A DNA stretch of 10,252 bases from Bryobacterales bacterium (lineage in GTDB: Bacteria > Acidobacteriota > Terriglobia > Bryobacterales > Bryobacteraceae): positions 3,654-13,905 of the forward strand of contig DOZZ01000148.1 in assembly GCA_003517725.1 (NCBI GenBank), given 5' to 3'. The translations under genes and the position numbers were made by a program. Position 1 is the stretch's first letter. Every line of letters begins with the position of its first letter. Below, one piece after another: positions 1 through 7,812 of the stretch. Below the pieces are notes generated by a model. The model did not search any database. It was not told the origin of the DNA and worked only from the letters and a program-made list of their open reading frames with translations.

Positions 1-881
1 CCGATCAGAATGCCGACACGCTCGGCGCGCGAGATCTTAGGACGCCGCGACAACACGTCGTAGCCCTGCCGTTCGATCTTTTGCAGCACGCGCAACCCGC
101 CGCGGCTGAATAAATCCAGATCGAGCGAAAGGTGCCGGTCCACGTGCTGTACCAGCGGCAGCCCCTCCAGGAACAGTCGCCGCGCGAACTCCACCATCTC
201 GCGCATGGCGTTCGCGAACTCCGGCTGAAAGCGGCGGACCAGCAGATCGTCGAGCGAGTAGCCGTGCCGGCGCAGCACCTCAAGCGGCATGTAGACGCGG
301 TCTTTCTCGAGGTCGATGCTGACGTCCTGCCAGAAATTGGCCAGCTGCAGCGCCGTGCACGTGGCATCCGAGAGGCGCTGGCGAGCCTCGTCGGAGTAAC
401 CGTTCAGGTACAGCAGAATGCGTCCCACGGGGTTGGCTGAATTCACGCAGTAGCCCAGCACGTCATCCCAGGTTTCGTAACGCGTCACGCGCTGGTCCTG
501 TAGAAACGCGGTGATCAGATCGTCGAAAGGCTGGATTGGAATAGCGTGCCGCCGCACCGTATCCGCCAGCGCCACGAACACCGGATGCCGCGCCTCGCCG
601 CCATACAGGCGGTGCAGTTCGCCGCGCCACCAGTGCAGCAACTCTTCACTTTTAGCCGTGTCGCCGATCTCATCGCCCAAGTCGTCGGCCCAGCGGCAAT
701 AGGCATAGACGTTGTAGAAATCCTGATGCAGCCGCTTGGGCAAAAGGAAACTGACGACGTGGAAGTTTTCGTAGTGGCTGGTCGCCAGCCAGCGCGTGTA
801 TTCCAGCGCTTCAGTCGCGGTCGCGGTGTGCGCCATGGCGGCCGTGTCCATGACGAAGTCTTTAGGCGCCAGCCGGATCAT
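1..881 (-). CDS. hpnC: Squalene synthase-like HpnC (hydroxysqualene-forming), 3' end cut by the window
   Basis: The 293 visible codons encode a trans-isoprenyl diphosphate synthase of the HpnC type. In the known HpnCDE route, HpnD joins two farnesyl diphosphates to presqualene diphosphate, HpnC converts that to hydroxysqualene, and HpnE reduces it to squalene. Visible motifs are SHYENF at 35-40 (a typical HpnC signature), the first Asp-rich motif ADDLGDE at 65-71, YCVNSANPVGR at 144-154, and the second Asp-rich motif QDVSIDLEKDR at 185-195, so both magnesium-diphosphate sites are intact. The frame is still open at base 1. The family is about 290-300 residues, so little is missing. The ATG start at 881 overlaps the preceding dehydrogenase stop as ATGA, which supports it over internal Met codons at residues 11 and 16. 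HpnC rather than HpnD is assigned from the N-terminal signature; the gene beyond the edge could well be hpnD. Confidence 0.9.
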   Translation of the reverse strand, partial: MIRLAPKDFVMDTAAMAHTATATEALEYTRWLATSHYENFHVVSFLLPKRLHQDFYNVYAYCRWADDLGDEIGDTAKSEELLHWWRGELHRLYGGEARHPVFVALADTVRRHAIPIQPFDDLITAFLQDQRVTRYETWDDVLGYCVNSANPVGRILLYLNGYSDEARQRLSDATCTALQLANFWQDVSIDLEKDRVYMPLEVLRRHGYSLDDLLVRRFQPEFANAMREMVEFARRLFLEGLPLVQHVDRHLSLDLDLFSRGGLRVLQKIERQGYDVLSRRPKISRAERVGILI

Positions 882-1906
882 GGCAGGATGGCGGTTTTTA
901 GATTGCCGTTCTGGCGCGCCAGGTTAGCCAGCACTTGCGGCACCTGGTCCAACCGCGCCTGCTGGTTGACGAAAACGGAAGCGCGCACGTTGCCCGCCGC
1001 GATAATCCCGAGCGCCTCCTGAATCAGCGCCGGCGTGTGGTGGAAGCTCGAGACGCAGGTCAGGTTGGAATAATGCAGCAGTTCGGTGTCGAGTTGGATC
1101 AGAGTGCCGCTGGGGCAGCCCCCGAAAAAGTTCACCGTGCCGCCGCGCCGCAGCATCTGCACCGCCCACTGCCAGCACTCCGGCTTGCCGACAGCTTCGA
1201 TCGCGACATCGGCGCCGCGGCCCTGGGCAATCTGCTTGACGCGCGCCACCGGGTCGGAGCACTGTTCCAATGAGATGCCGAATTCCGCGCCTTGCGACAG
1301 CGCCCGGTCGATCTGTTCGGCGCGCCGTCCGATGGCAATCACGCGCGCCCCGGCCAGCGACGCCAGCCGCACCATCATGGTGCCCAGCGGCCCCAAACCG
1401 ATCACCGCCACGAAATCGCCCGCCTTGACCCCGGCATCGCGCACGCCTTTGAGAGCGCATGCCAGCGGCTCGGCTAGCGCGGCGTCGGCAAAGCCCAGAT
1501 CCGTTGGCAGCTTGTAAGTGTTGCCACTGACGATGCGCGCCGGAATCCGGATGTATTCGGCGTAGGCGCCGTTGTTGAACACCAGGTCTTCGCACAAGTT
1601 GGCCTGCTGGTGCAGGCAGTAGAAGCACGCGCCGCAGGGCGCCGAGTTGGCCGCCACCACGTGGTCTCCCACCTTGAAATCCAGCACCTCCGAGCCCACC
1701 GCCGCCACTTCGCCGGCCAGTTCGTGCCCGAACAGCGCCGGCGGCACGATCATGCGCGCATGATAGCCGCGCCGGAAGACCTTCACGTCCGTGCCGCAGG
1801 TGAGCGCCACGCGCACCCGCACCAGCAGGTCGCCGGGACCCGGCACGGGCACGTCCACCTGCTCAATCAGGACGTTCTCTTTTCCGTAGAGAACCGCGGC
1901 TGTCAT
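878..1906 (-). CDS. Zinc-dependent medium-chain alcohol/polyol dehydrogenase (second of a tandem pair)
   Basis: This is a medium-chain dehydrogenase/reductase of about 342 residues, close to threonine, sorbitol and galactitol-type dehydrogenases. From the ATG at 1906, the catalytic zinc ligands are C37 (in CGTD), H61-E62 (in GHE) and E146. The structural zinc is held by C91, C94, C97 and C105. The Rossmann nucleotide loop GLGPLG is at 170-175. All catalytic and structural residues are present, so the enzyme should be active; the substrate cannot be read from the sequence. The gene lies between another MDR gene and hpnC, so a role in hopanoid side-chain or sugar redox chemistry is inferred. 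A TTG at 1918 would add four residues and has AGGAG 11 nt upstream. I prefer the ATG because it gives a family-like MTAAVLYG start and puts the zinc cysteine at residue 37, as in its neighbour. The stop overlaps the hpnC start (ATGA). Confidence 0.88.
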   Translation of the reverse strand: MTAAVLYGKENVLIEQVDVPVPGPGDLLVRVRVALTCGTDVKVFRRGYHARMIVPPALFGHELAGEVAAVGSEVLDFKVGDHVVAANSAPCGACFYCLHQQANLCEDLVFNNGAYAEYIRIPARIVSGNTYKLPTDLGFADAALAEPLACALKGVRDAGVKAGDFVAVIGLGPLGTMMVRLASLAGARVIAIGRRAEQIDRALSQGAEFGISLEQCSDPVARVKQIAQGRGADVAIEAVGKPECWQWAVQMLRRGGTVNFFGGCPSGTLIQLDTELLHYSNLTCVSSFHHTPALIQEALGIIAAGNVRASVFVNQQARLDQVPQVLANLARQNGNLKTAILP

Positions 1907-1920
1907 ACGTAGCGGCAACG

Positions 1921-2976
1921 TTAGGAAATCTCCTGCGGGTGCATCACAATTTTCAGCGAGGCGCCGGTCGGTTTGCGGGCGAGCGCAAATGCGTCTTCGA
2001 TCTTACCAAGCGGCAGGGTGTGCGACACAAGCCGAGCCACCGGCAGCTTGCGGCTGAACACCAGTTCGGCCGATTCGCGCTGCAGATCGATCGACGCGCT
2101 ATACGATCCGAAGAGCACGCGTTCCCCTACGCAGATGGCCGCGCCAGGCAGTTCGATGCGTTCTTTGTCCGAGGTCTGCGCGAACAAAACGATGCGCGCG
2201 CCGGGCCGCGAGCAGCGCACGGCCTCCTCCACCAGGCCCGGCGCGGCCGTGGCGATGAACACAATATCGGCGCCGCGGCCGTGCGTCAGTTTGCGCAGTG
2301 AGCCGGCCACGTCGGTGACGCGCGGATTCCAAACATGCTGCGCGCCGCACGTCTCGGCCAGCGCCAGGCGGCTCTCAATGGTGTCGGTGACCGCGATGAC
2401 GGACCGGCGCTGGGCCAGCAGCATGGTGAACAGCAGGCCGATGGGCCCCTGCCCCATCACCAGCACCGTGTCTTCGGGACCGGGCGCGCACTGCTCCACG
2501 GCCTTCAGGCAGGTATTGACCGGCTCGACGAAAGAGGCTTCGTCGAACGTCACGCCGGCCGGAATCTTCTCCACGCCACGCTCCACAATCCAGTCCATGA
2601 TCCGCACATACTGCGCGAAACCGCCGCCGGCGGGCTCAAAGCCGGCCGTAATGCCGACCTTTTTATACACGGGACACTGCGCGTAGAGCTTGCGGCGGCA
2701 GTAAAAGCAATCGCCGCAGGGGATGTGGTGGAAGGCCACGACGCGGTCGCCGGGCCCAAACCGCGAGACGCCGGCGCCCACTGCGGCGACCACCCCCGCC
2801 GTTTCGTGCCCGAAGATGCGCGGCGGCGGCAGCAGATCGTACTCCACCTTCTTCAGATCCGTGTGGCACACGCCGCAGGCTTCCACGCGCACCAGGATTT
2901 CCCCGGGCCCTACGGCGGGCGTAGGCACCTGCTCCACGCGCACGGCTCCCTGCCCCCGGTAGACGCCGGCCCACAT
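1921..2976 (-). CDS. Zinc-dependent medium-chain alcohol/polyol dehydrogenase (first of a tandem pair)
   Basis: This is an MDR-family dehydrogenase of about 351 residues from the ATG at 2976. The catalytic zinc ligands are C37 (in GVCHTD), H57-E58 and E151. The structural zinc cysteines are C87, C90, C93 and C101, in a PCGxCFYC motif shared with the next gene. The Rossmann loop GQGPIG is at 175-180. It follows hpnG directly and precedes a second MDR, so an oxidoreductase step on the hopanoid side chain is a reasonable inference; the substrate is unknown. A longer form starts with TTG at 3009, with an AGGGGG stretch 5 nt upstream, and would overlap hpnG by 20 bp. The ATG is preferred because it yields the usual MDR N-terminus and the same spacing to the zinc cysteine as the paralogue. 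It is clearly diverged from the second MDR, so the pair is not a recent duplication. Confidence 0.88.
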   Translation of the reverse strand: MWAGVYRGQGAVRVEQVPTPAVGPGEILVRVEACGVCHTDLKKVEYDLLPPPRIFGHETAGVVAAVGAGVSRFGPGDRVVAFHHIPCGDCFYCRRKLYAQCPVYKKVGITAGFEPAGGGFAQYVRIMDWIVERGVEKIPAGVTFDEASFVEPVNTCLKAVEQCAPGPEDTVLVMGQGPIGLLFTMLLAQRRSVIAVTDTIESRLALAETCGAQHVWNPRVTDVAGSLRKLTHGRGADIVFIATAAPGLVEEAVRCSRPGARIVLFAQTSDKERIELPGAAICVGERVLFGSYSASIDLQRESAELVFSRKLPVARLVSHTLPLGKIEDAFALARKPTGASLKIVMHPQEIS

Positions 2977-2989
2977 TGTGGCAGGCACG

Positions 2990-3670
2990 CTAGAATTCGC
3001 AGGCGTCAAGAAAACCCCCTAGTCGGCGCGCCGCGATACCGCAGCGCCGCTGCAAACGAAACAGTTCCGGTACACGCTCGAAGGGCCGCGCCAGCGCCGC
3101 AACCAGCAGGTTAGACACGGCGAAACGCCCGTCAGGTTTCAGCGCGGCTTCAAAGTCGTTGGCGAAACTCTCACCGGCCACATCGGTCACGGCGCGGACA
3201 CAATAAAACGGCGCGCCGTAGTGGCTGGCGCGCTCGGCCACGCCCGCGGCTTCCATCTCCACCGCGTCAAAGCCCCGCGCGCGCAACTCCTGCTTGTGTT
3301 CGGCGGTGCCGGCAATATGTTCAACCGAAACCAAAGCGCCGGTCCGATGCGTCACTTCGGTTACTGGCCGCATGGCAGACAATCCATTGACGGACTTGGC
3401 CACGAAAACATCGCCAATGCCAAGTTCCGGATCCAGCGCGCCGCAGAAACCCACGCTGCACACGGCCAGCGCCCGCGTGATCGAGAGCACGCAATCGACG
3501 GCTGCGGCGGCGCGCACCGGTCCGGCCCCATTGGCAATAGCAATCATCTGCTGTTCCTTCCAGTTTCCCACCCGCGCCCAGTGCACCGGAAATTCAACCG
3601 GAGACACATTGGTGCAATACGGCAGAAAGCCCTCCAGCTCGCGCGGTTCGGCCGCGATGAACAGGCGCAT
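2990..3670 (-). CDS. hpnG: Hopanoid-associated nucleosidase HpnG (adenosylhopane nucleosidase)
   Basis: The 226-residue protein belongs to the MTA/SAH nucleosidase-phosphorylase superfamily. HpnG homologues remove adenine from adenosylhopane to give ribosylhopane, an intermediate of bacteriohopanetetrol-type C35 hopanoids. Visible motifs are NGAGPVRAA at 47-55, GFCGALDPELGIGD near 74-87 (the beta-strand/glycine-rich core), VEMEAAGVA at 137-145 (the family ribose-binding VxME motif) and AVTD at 160-163, with D163 in the place of the catalytic Asp. The ATG start shares one base with the hpnA stop (TGATG), typical of translational coupling. Assignment as HpnG rather than a general MTA/SAH nucleosidase rests on its place between hpnA and other hopanoid genes and on the family-like length. 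The HpnH enzyme that makes its substrate is not in the window. Confidence 0.87.
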   Translation of the reverse strand: MRLFIAAEPRELEGFLPYCTNVSPVEFPVHWARVGNWKEQQMIAIANGAGPVRAAAAVDCVLSITRALAVCSVGFCGALDPELGIGDVFVAKSVNGLSAMRPVTEVTHRTGALVSVEHIAGTAEHKQELRARGFDAVEMEAAGVAERASHYGAPFYCVRAVTDVAGESFANDFEAALKPDGRFAVSNLLVAALARPFERVPELFRLQRRCGIAARRLGGFLDACEF

Positions 3671-4647
3671 CAGGCGCTGTACCCCTGTGCCTGAAACCAG
3701 CCCGCGGCGCGCAGTAGCGCGGCATCCACCGAACCCGGCCGAAAGCCCAGCTCCCGCTCGGCCCGCGCATGCGAAGCGAACATATGCTTGCGCGCCATGC
3801 GCACGGCATCCAGCGGCGCGCGCGGTGCGCGATGCGTCAGGTTGGCCCAGGCCGTACTAGCCACGCCCGCCGCAAAAGCCACGGCATAGGGCAGCCGCAC
3901 GGTGGGCGCGCGCCGTCCGGTCAGCTTTGCCAGACGCTGCAGAATCGCCGAGAGCGTCAGATTCTCGCAGCCCAAAATATAGCGCTCGCCGGGCCGCCCG
4001 TGCTCCGCCGCCAGCAGATGGCCCAGCGCGCAATCCCGCACGTCCACCAGGTTCAGGCCGGTGTCGATATAGGCCGGCAGGCGGCCCTGCAGAAAATCCA
4101 GAATGATTTTGCCGGTAGGCGTGGGCTTCACGTCGTGATCGCCGACCGGCGCCGTGGGATTCACAATCACCACCGGAAAGCCTTCGGCGGCGAACTGCAG
4201 CGCGGCCTGCTCAGCCATGAATTTCGAGCGCTTATAGGCCCCGTGCATGGCGTCCAGCGAAACCGGCTGGCTCTCGTCGCCCACGCCGCCGCGTGGAATG
4301 CCGATGCAGCCCACGGTGCTGGTGTAAATGAAGCGCTCGACGCCGGCATCGCGCGCGGCCGTCAACAAATTGCGCGTGCCCTCGACGTTCGATTGATACA
4401 GCTCGTCAGGGTTGCGGGCCCACAGCCGGTAGTCGGCCGCCACGTGATACACCAGGCCGCAGCCGGCCACGGCGCGCTCGAGCGACGAGGGGTCGCGCAG
4501 ATCGCCGGTGACGCGCTCGACATCCAGCTCATCGATGCGGCTGGCCGCGCGCACCAGTGCCCGCACGGGATAACCGCGCCCGCGCAACAAGCGGGCCACG
4601 TGCCACCCGATGAAACCGGACGCGCCGGTTACCAAAACCGGTTTCAA
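3670..4647 (-). CDS. hpnA: Hopanoid-associated sugar epimerase HpnA (extended SDR)
   Basis: The 325-residue protein is an NAD(P)-dependent extended short-chain dehydrogenase/epimerase. The dinucleotide loop TGASGFIG is at 7-14, YTSTVG follows at 108-113, and the catalytic pair is Y138/K142 in YKRSK. The stretch NPTAPVGDHDVKPTPTG and the downstream NLVDVRD are characteristic of HpnA proteins. HpnA is regularly found in hopanoid clusters, but its exact substrate is not established. The start is TTG at 4647, two bases after the shc stop. It is the most upstream in-frame start codon, and the nucleotide-binding loop begins only six residues later, so a later start would damage the fold. A GGAG sequence lies 8 nt upstream, inside the end of shc, and supports TTG initiation. 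The stop TGA overlaps the hpnG ATG by one base. Confidence 0.92.
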   Translation of the reverse strand: MKPVLVTGASGFIGWHVARLLRGRGYPVRALVRAASRIDELDVERVTGDLRDPSSLERAVAGCGLVYHVAADYRLWARNPDELYQSNVEGTRNLLTAARDAGVERFIYTSTVGCIGIPRGGVGDESQPVSLDAMHGAYKRSKFMAEQAALQFAAEGFPVVIVNPTAPVGDHDVKPTPTGKIILDFLQGRLPAYIDTGLNLVDVRDCALGHLLAAEHGRPGERYILGCENLTLSAILQRLAKLTGRRAPTVRLPYAVAFAAGVASTAWANLTHRAPRAPLDAVRMARKHMFASHARAERELGFRPGSVDAALLRAAGWFQAQGYSA

Positions 4648-4649
4648 GC

Positions 4650-6587
4650 CTACTGCTCCGCTTGCTGCGCCCGCGCAAACATGGCCAGCGCCAGCAGCGG
4701 GAAAGATAACCGGTAGTAGTAATACGTCAGGTAGAAAACCTTGGGGAAACCGGTGCCCGTGGCGAGATCCTCATCCCAGCCGCCGTCGGCGCGCTGCGTT
4801 TCAAGCAGGTAAGCGATGCCGTTGCGCACGCTGGAACTTTGGGTGTCGCCGCCAGCCATCAGGCCCAGCACGGCCCACGCCGTTTGCGATGCCGTACTCC
4901 GCGCGGCCGCATAGATGCCGTTGTCGTAGCTGGCGCAGCTTTCGCCCCAGCCGCCGTCGGCGTTCTGTATGGAGCGCAGCCACTCGTTGGCCCGCTGCAC
5001 ATGCGGCTCGTGATCGTCTTCCGCGGCGGCGGCCAGCCCGCGCAGCGCAAAACACGTGCCGTAGATATACGCGACGCCCCAGCGTCCATACCAGCTGCCG
5101 TCGGCTTCCTGCGTGCGCACCAGATAATCCACGCCGCGCTGCACCGCCGGATGCTTACGCGTCAGCCCGCGCGCCGCCAGCGCTTCCAGCACGCGGCCCG
5201 AGATATCCGCGCAGGCCGGGTCGAGCATGGCGTTGTGGTCCGCGAACGGAACGTTGTTCAGGAACTCCCAGTTGTTATCTACGTCGAACGCGGCCCATCC
5301 GCCGTCACTGCCCTGCATCGCCAGCAGCCAATCGGTAGCCCGCCGCTCGCAGGCTTCCTGGACTTGCGCGTCGCCGCCGCGCGCATGCTGGAAGGCCAGC
5401 AGGACCATGGCGGTGTCGTCGATATCGGGATAAAACTCGTTGTTGAACTCGAAGGCCCAGCCCGAGGGCTCGGTATCGGGGCGCTTGATGGCCCAGTCGC
5501 CCTTGCGCCGGATCTCTTTGGTGAGCAGCCAGTCCGCGGCTTTGCGCATGGCCGGCTCGGGCCGGATGCCGGCCTCGCCCAGCGCGTAGACGCCGATTGC
5601 CGTGTCCCACACCGGCGAGAAGCAGGGCTGGAAGAAGAAGCGCTTCCCGTCGTCCACCATCAGGTGATTGAACTGCGCCACCGCTTCCTGGCGCAGCGGA
5701 TGGTCGGGCGCGTAGCCCAGCACATCGAGCGCCATGATCGCGTACATCATGGGCGGGTAGATGGCGCCCAGTCCATCCGAGCCCTTGAAGCGTTCGAGCA
5801 TCCAGTGCTCGCACTTCCGCAGGGCGCTGCGTCGGATGCGCGAGAAGCCGTAGATCTCCCACAGTTTCAAAATCTTATCGGAAGAAATGAAAGCTTTACG
5901 CCAGTTCAGCCAACTGTCGCCGACCTCGAATTCATAGGTCTTGCCTGGCAAATGCAGTTCGTCCAGATCGAAGCCTTTGGGTACCGGCCGCCGCGGGTTG
6001 TGGGCATGCACAATGGCCAGCGCAATGACGATAGCGCGGGTCCACGACGACATGCGGTACAGCATCTTGCCCGGCAGCAGCATGATCTCGGGCGGAATGC
6101 TGGGGCAGTATTCGCGCGGGTAGAGATCGAACAGGCTCAGGTTGACCTTGACGTAGCTATTGGTCGACTGTATGCCGCCCAGCGCCAGAATGCGCTCGCG
6201 CAAACGGACCATGCGCGCATCGTGCACCGCAATGCCGCCCAGCTTCAGGGCGAAGTAAGCCTTGACCGACGCGCTGATCTCGGCCGGCCCCTGGGGATAA
6301 ATATTGAAGCCGCCGTCGGGCAGCTGGCGCGCCAGAATCGATTGCACCGCGCGGTCCACCTGCGGCCGGCTCTCAGGCTGCCACACCCCGTTGACCGGCG
6401 GATAGAGCCACAACTGCAGCAGGATGAAATCGGATTCGAGGGTGCTGTCGGCCGTCAGTTCGGCCCACCAGTAGCCCTCGGGATACTGCAGATCCACAAA
6501 ATATTGGCCGGCCTTGTCAATGGCCGCGCCGGTGGTCTTTAGCAGCTCGTCTCGATTCACAACGCGTTGCACAAGCGCCGGCGTCAT
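4650..6587 (-). CDS. shc: Squalene-hopene cyclase
   Basis: The 645-residue protein is a full-length class II triterpene cyclase (also called HpnF), a monotopic membrane enzyme that cyclises squalene to hopene/diplopterol. The proton-donating Asp motif DIDDTA is at 388-393, inside EFYPDIDD. Several QW repeats are visible, for example QGSDGGW near 425-431, QEADGSW near 493-499, QNADGGWGES near 541-550 and QRADGGW near 598-604. GRWGVAYIYGT at 501-511 and GTGFPKVFYL at 611-620 are the usual C-terminal active-site segments. The length matches the family (about 630-680). The ATG start overlaps the ispH stop as ATGA, so it is translationally coupled. A residue worth noting is Ala506 in GVAYIYGT, where many cyclases have Asn. 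No signal peptide is seen, as expected. Confidence 0.97.
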   Translation of the reverse strand: MTPALVQRVVNRDELLKTTGAAIDKAGQYFVDLQYPEGYWWAELTADSTLESDFILLQLWLYPPVNGVWQPESRPQVDRAVQSILARQLPDGGFNIYPQGPAEISASVKAYFALKLGGIAVHDARMVRLRERILALGGIQSTNSYVKVNLSLFDLYPREYCPSIPPEIMLLPGKMLYRMSSWTRAIVIALAIVHAHNPRRPVPKGFDLDELHLPGKTYEFEVGDSWLNWRKAFISSDKILKLWEIYGFSRIRRSALRKCEHWMLERFKGSDGLGAIYPPMMYAIMALDVLGYAPDHPLRQEAVAQFNHLMVDDGKRFFFQPCFSPVWDTAIGVYALGEAGIRPEPAMRKAADWLLTKEIRRKGDWAIKRPDTEPSGWAFEFNNEFYPDIDDTAMVLLAFQHARGGDAQVQEACERRATDWLLAMQGSDGGWAAFDVDNNWEFLNNVPFADHNAMLDPACADISGRVLEALAARGLTRKHPAVQRGVDYLVRTQEADGSWYGRWGVAYIYGTCFALRGLAAAAEDDHEPHVQRANEWLRSIQNADGGWGESCASYDNGIYAAARSTASQTAWAVLGLMAGGDTQSSSVRNGIAYLLETQRADGGWDEDLATGTGFPKVFYLTYYYYRLSFPLLALAMFARAQQAEQ

Positions 6588-7570
6588 CGCAACGAAACAA
6601 GACCCGCGGCTGCACTCAACTCCGGTGGCAGCGAGAAGCGCACATCCTCGTCCACCAGTTCCACCACTTCCAGTTGCGTGAAGCCCTTCTGTTGCAGCGC
6701 CTCCACCAGCTCTTCCACCAGGTGCTCGGGAGCCGACGCGCCGGCCGTCACGCCGATATTCTTAACGCCTTCGAGCCACGCCGGGTCGACATCGTTCCAA
6801 TCGTTAACCAGGTAGCCGTGGATGCCGAAATTGCGGCCCACCTCCACCAGCCGCTTCGAGTTGGAGCTGTTATCGGAGCCCACCACCAGCAGCAGATCGC
6901 AGAACGGCGCCACTCCCTTAACCGCCATCTGCCGGTTTTCGGTGGCATAACAGATGTCCTGCGACTTGGGTCCGGTGATGGTCGGAAAGCGTTCCTTCAG
7001 GCGCTGTTCGATGTGCTTGGTCTCATCCAGGCTCAGCGTGGTCTGGGTCAGGTAGGCCACGCGCGACGGGTCGGGCAGGTTGAGGGCATCGACATCGGCC
7101 ACATTTTCCACCAGAATCGACCGCGATGGAGCTTCGCCCAGCGTCCCGGTGACTTCATCATGCCCCCGGTGTCCGATCAGGACTATGGTGTAGCCCTCGC
7201 GCGCAAATTTGACCGCCTCCAGATGCACTTTGGTGACCAGCGGGCAGGTGGCGTCGATGACGTTAAGCTGGCGATCCTTAGCTTCCTTACGAACCGCGGG
7301 CGAGACGCCATGCGCGCTAAAGATGGCGCGGGCGCCGACCGGAACTTCCTCAAGCTCCTCCACAAAAATGGCCCCGGCTTCGCGCAACTCATCCACTACG
7401 TGTTTGTTATGAACAATTTCCTTGCGAACGTACACCGGCGGGCCATAAAGATCGAGCGCGATTTTGACGACGTCGATGGCTCGCACCACCCCGGCGCAGA
7501 ACCCACGCGGCTTGAGCAGAAAAAGCTTTTTTTCCTCGCCGTCGTTCACGGCTATAGGCTTTAATGGCAT
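6584..7570 (-). CDS. ispH: 4-hydroxy-3-methylbut-2-enyl diphosphate reductase (IspH/LytB)
   Basis: The 328-residue protein is the [4Fe-4S] enzyme that turns HMBPP into IPP and DMAPP, the last step of the MEP isoprenoid pathway in the cytoplasm. The three cluster cysteines are C25 (in PRGFCAGV), C109 (in DATCPLV) and C207 (in DICYATENR). The substrate-binding residues H54, H87, H137 and E139 (in GHRGHDEV), TT at 177-178 and SSNS near 228-231 are all present. It is the first gene of the hopanoid operon, tying C5 precursor supply to squalene and hopene formation. The ATG at 7570 has no Shine-Dalgarno sequence before it, and the predicted promoter leaves a leader of only 12-14 nt. The stop overlaps the shc start as ATGA. 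Whether this is the only ispH in the genome cannot be told from here. Confidence 0.97.
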   Translation of the reverse strand: MPLKPIAVNDGEEKKLFLLKPRGFCAGVVRAIDVVKIALDLYGPPVYVRKEIVHNKHVVDELREAGAIFVEELEEVPVGARAIFSAHGVSPAVRKEAKDRQLNVIDATCPLVTKVHLEAVKFAREGYTIVLIGHRGHDEVTGTLGEAPSRSILVENVADVDALNLPDPSRVAYLTQTTLSLDETKHIEQRLKERFPTITGPKSQDICYATENRQMAVKGVAPFCDLLLVVGSDNSSNSKRLVEVGRNFGIHGYLVNDWNDVDPAWLEGVKNIGVTAGASAPEHLVEELVEALQQKGFTQLEVVELVDEDVRFSLPPELSAAAGLVSLR

Positions 7571-7589
7571 AGGTTTGGGTGAATAGACG

Positions 7590-7598
7590 ATTATATCA
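7590..7598 (-). promoter_or_regulatory. Extended -10 promoter of the ispH-shc-hpn operon
   Basis: Read on the minus strand, this is TGATATAAT: a consensus TATAAT hexamer preceded by the extended -10 TGn. The base before ispH is 19 nt beyond the hexamer, so transcription would start near 7583 and give a leader of about 12-14 nt. No good -35 hexamer is found 16-18 bp upstream, which fits an extended -10 promoter that depends less on the -35. It is placed from sequence alone. Confidence 0.6.
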
Positions 7599-7812
7599 GG
7601 AGACGCGATGGTAGACCGTCGGCGGCTAGCCTGGGCGTCGCGAGACCTGGCGCCATGGTTCTCTCTCTAATTGTGATCCTCCTGCGCACTAGAGCAACTC
7701 GCTGCCATTCTCTGATTTCTTTGCAGTACGCGAACATTACATGCGGCCGACTCGAAAGCTGCGGGCAGCCAATACGGTAACGCGCTAGTTTCCTCGGCAA
7801 CGGCAAACGTCG

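Noticed and set aside
4839..6542. Long plus-strand open frame (567 codons) antisense to shc
   Set aside because: It is a GC-rich shadow of the cyclase gene; the minus-strand product is a complete, motif-bearing Shc.
7591..7656. Possible 21-codon leader ORF on the minus strand before ispH
   Set aside because: It ends inside the predicted promoter, so it would not be in the ispH transcript; its start has only a purine-rich GAGAG upstream, and the AGGAGG is about 20 nt away.
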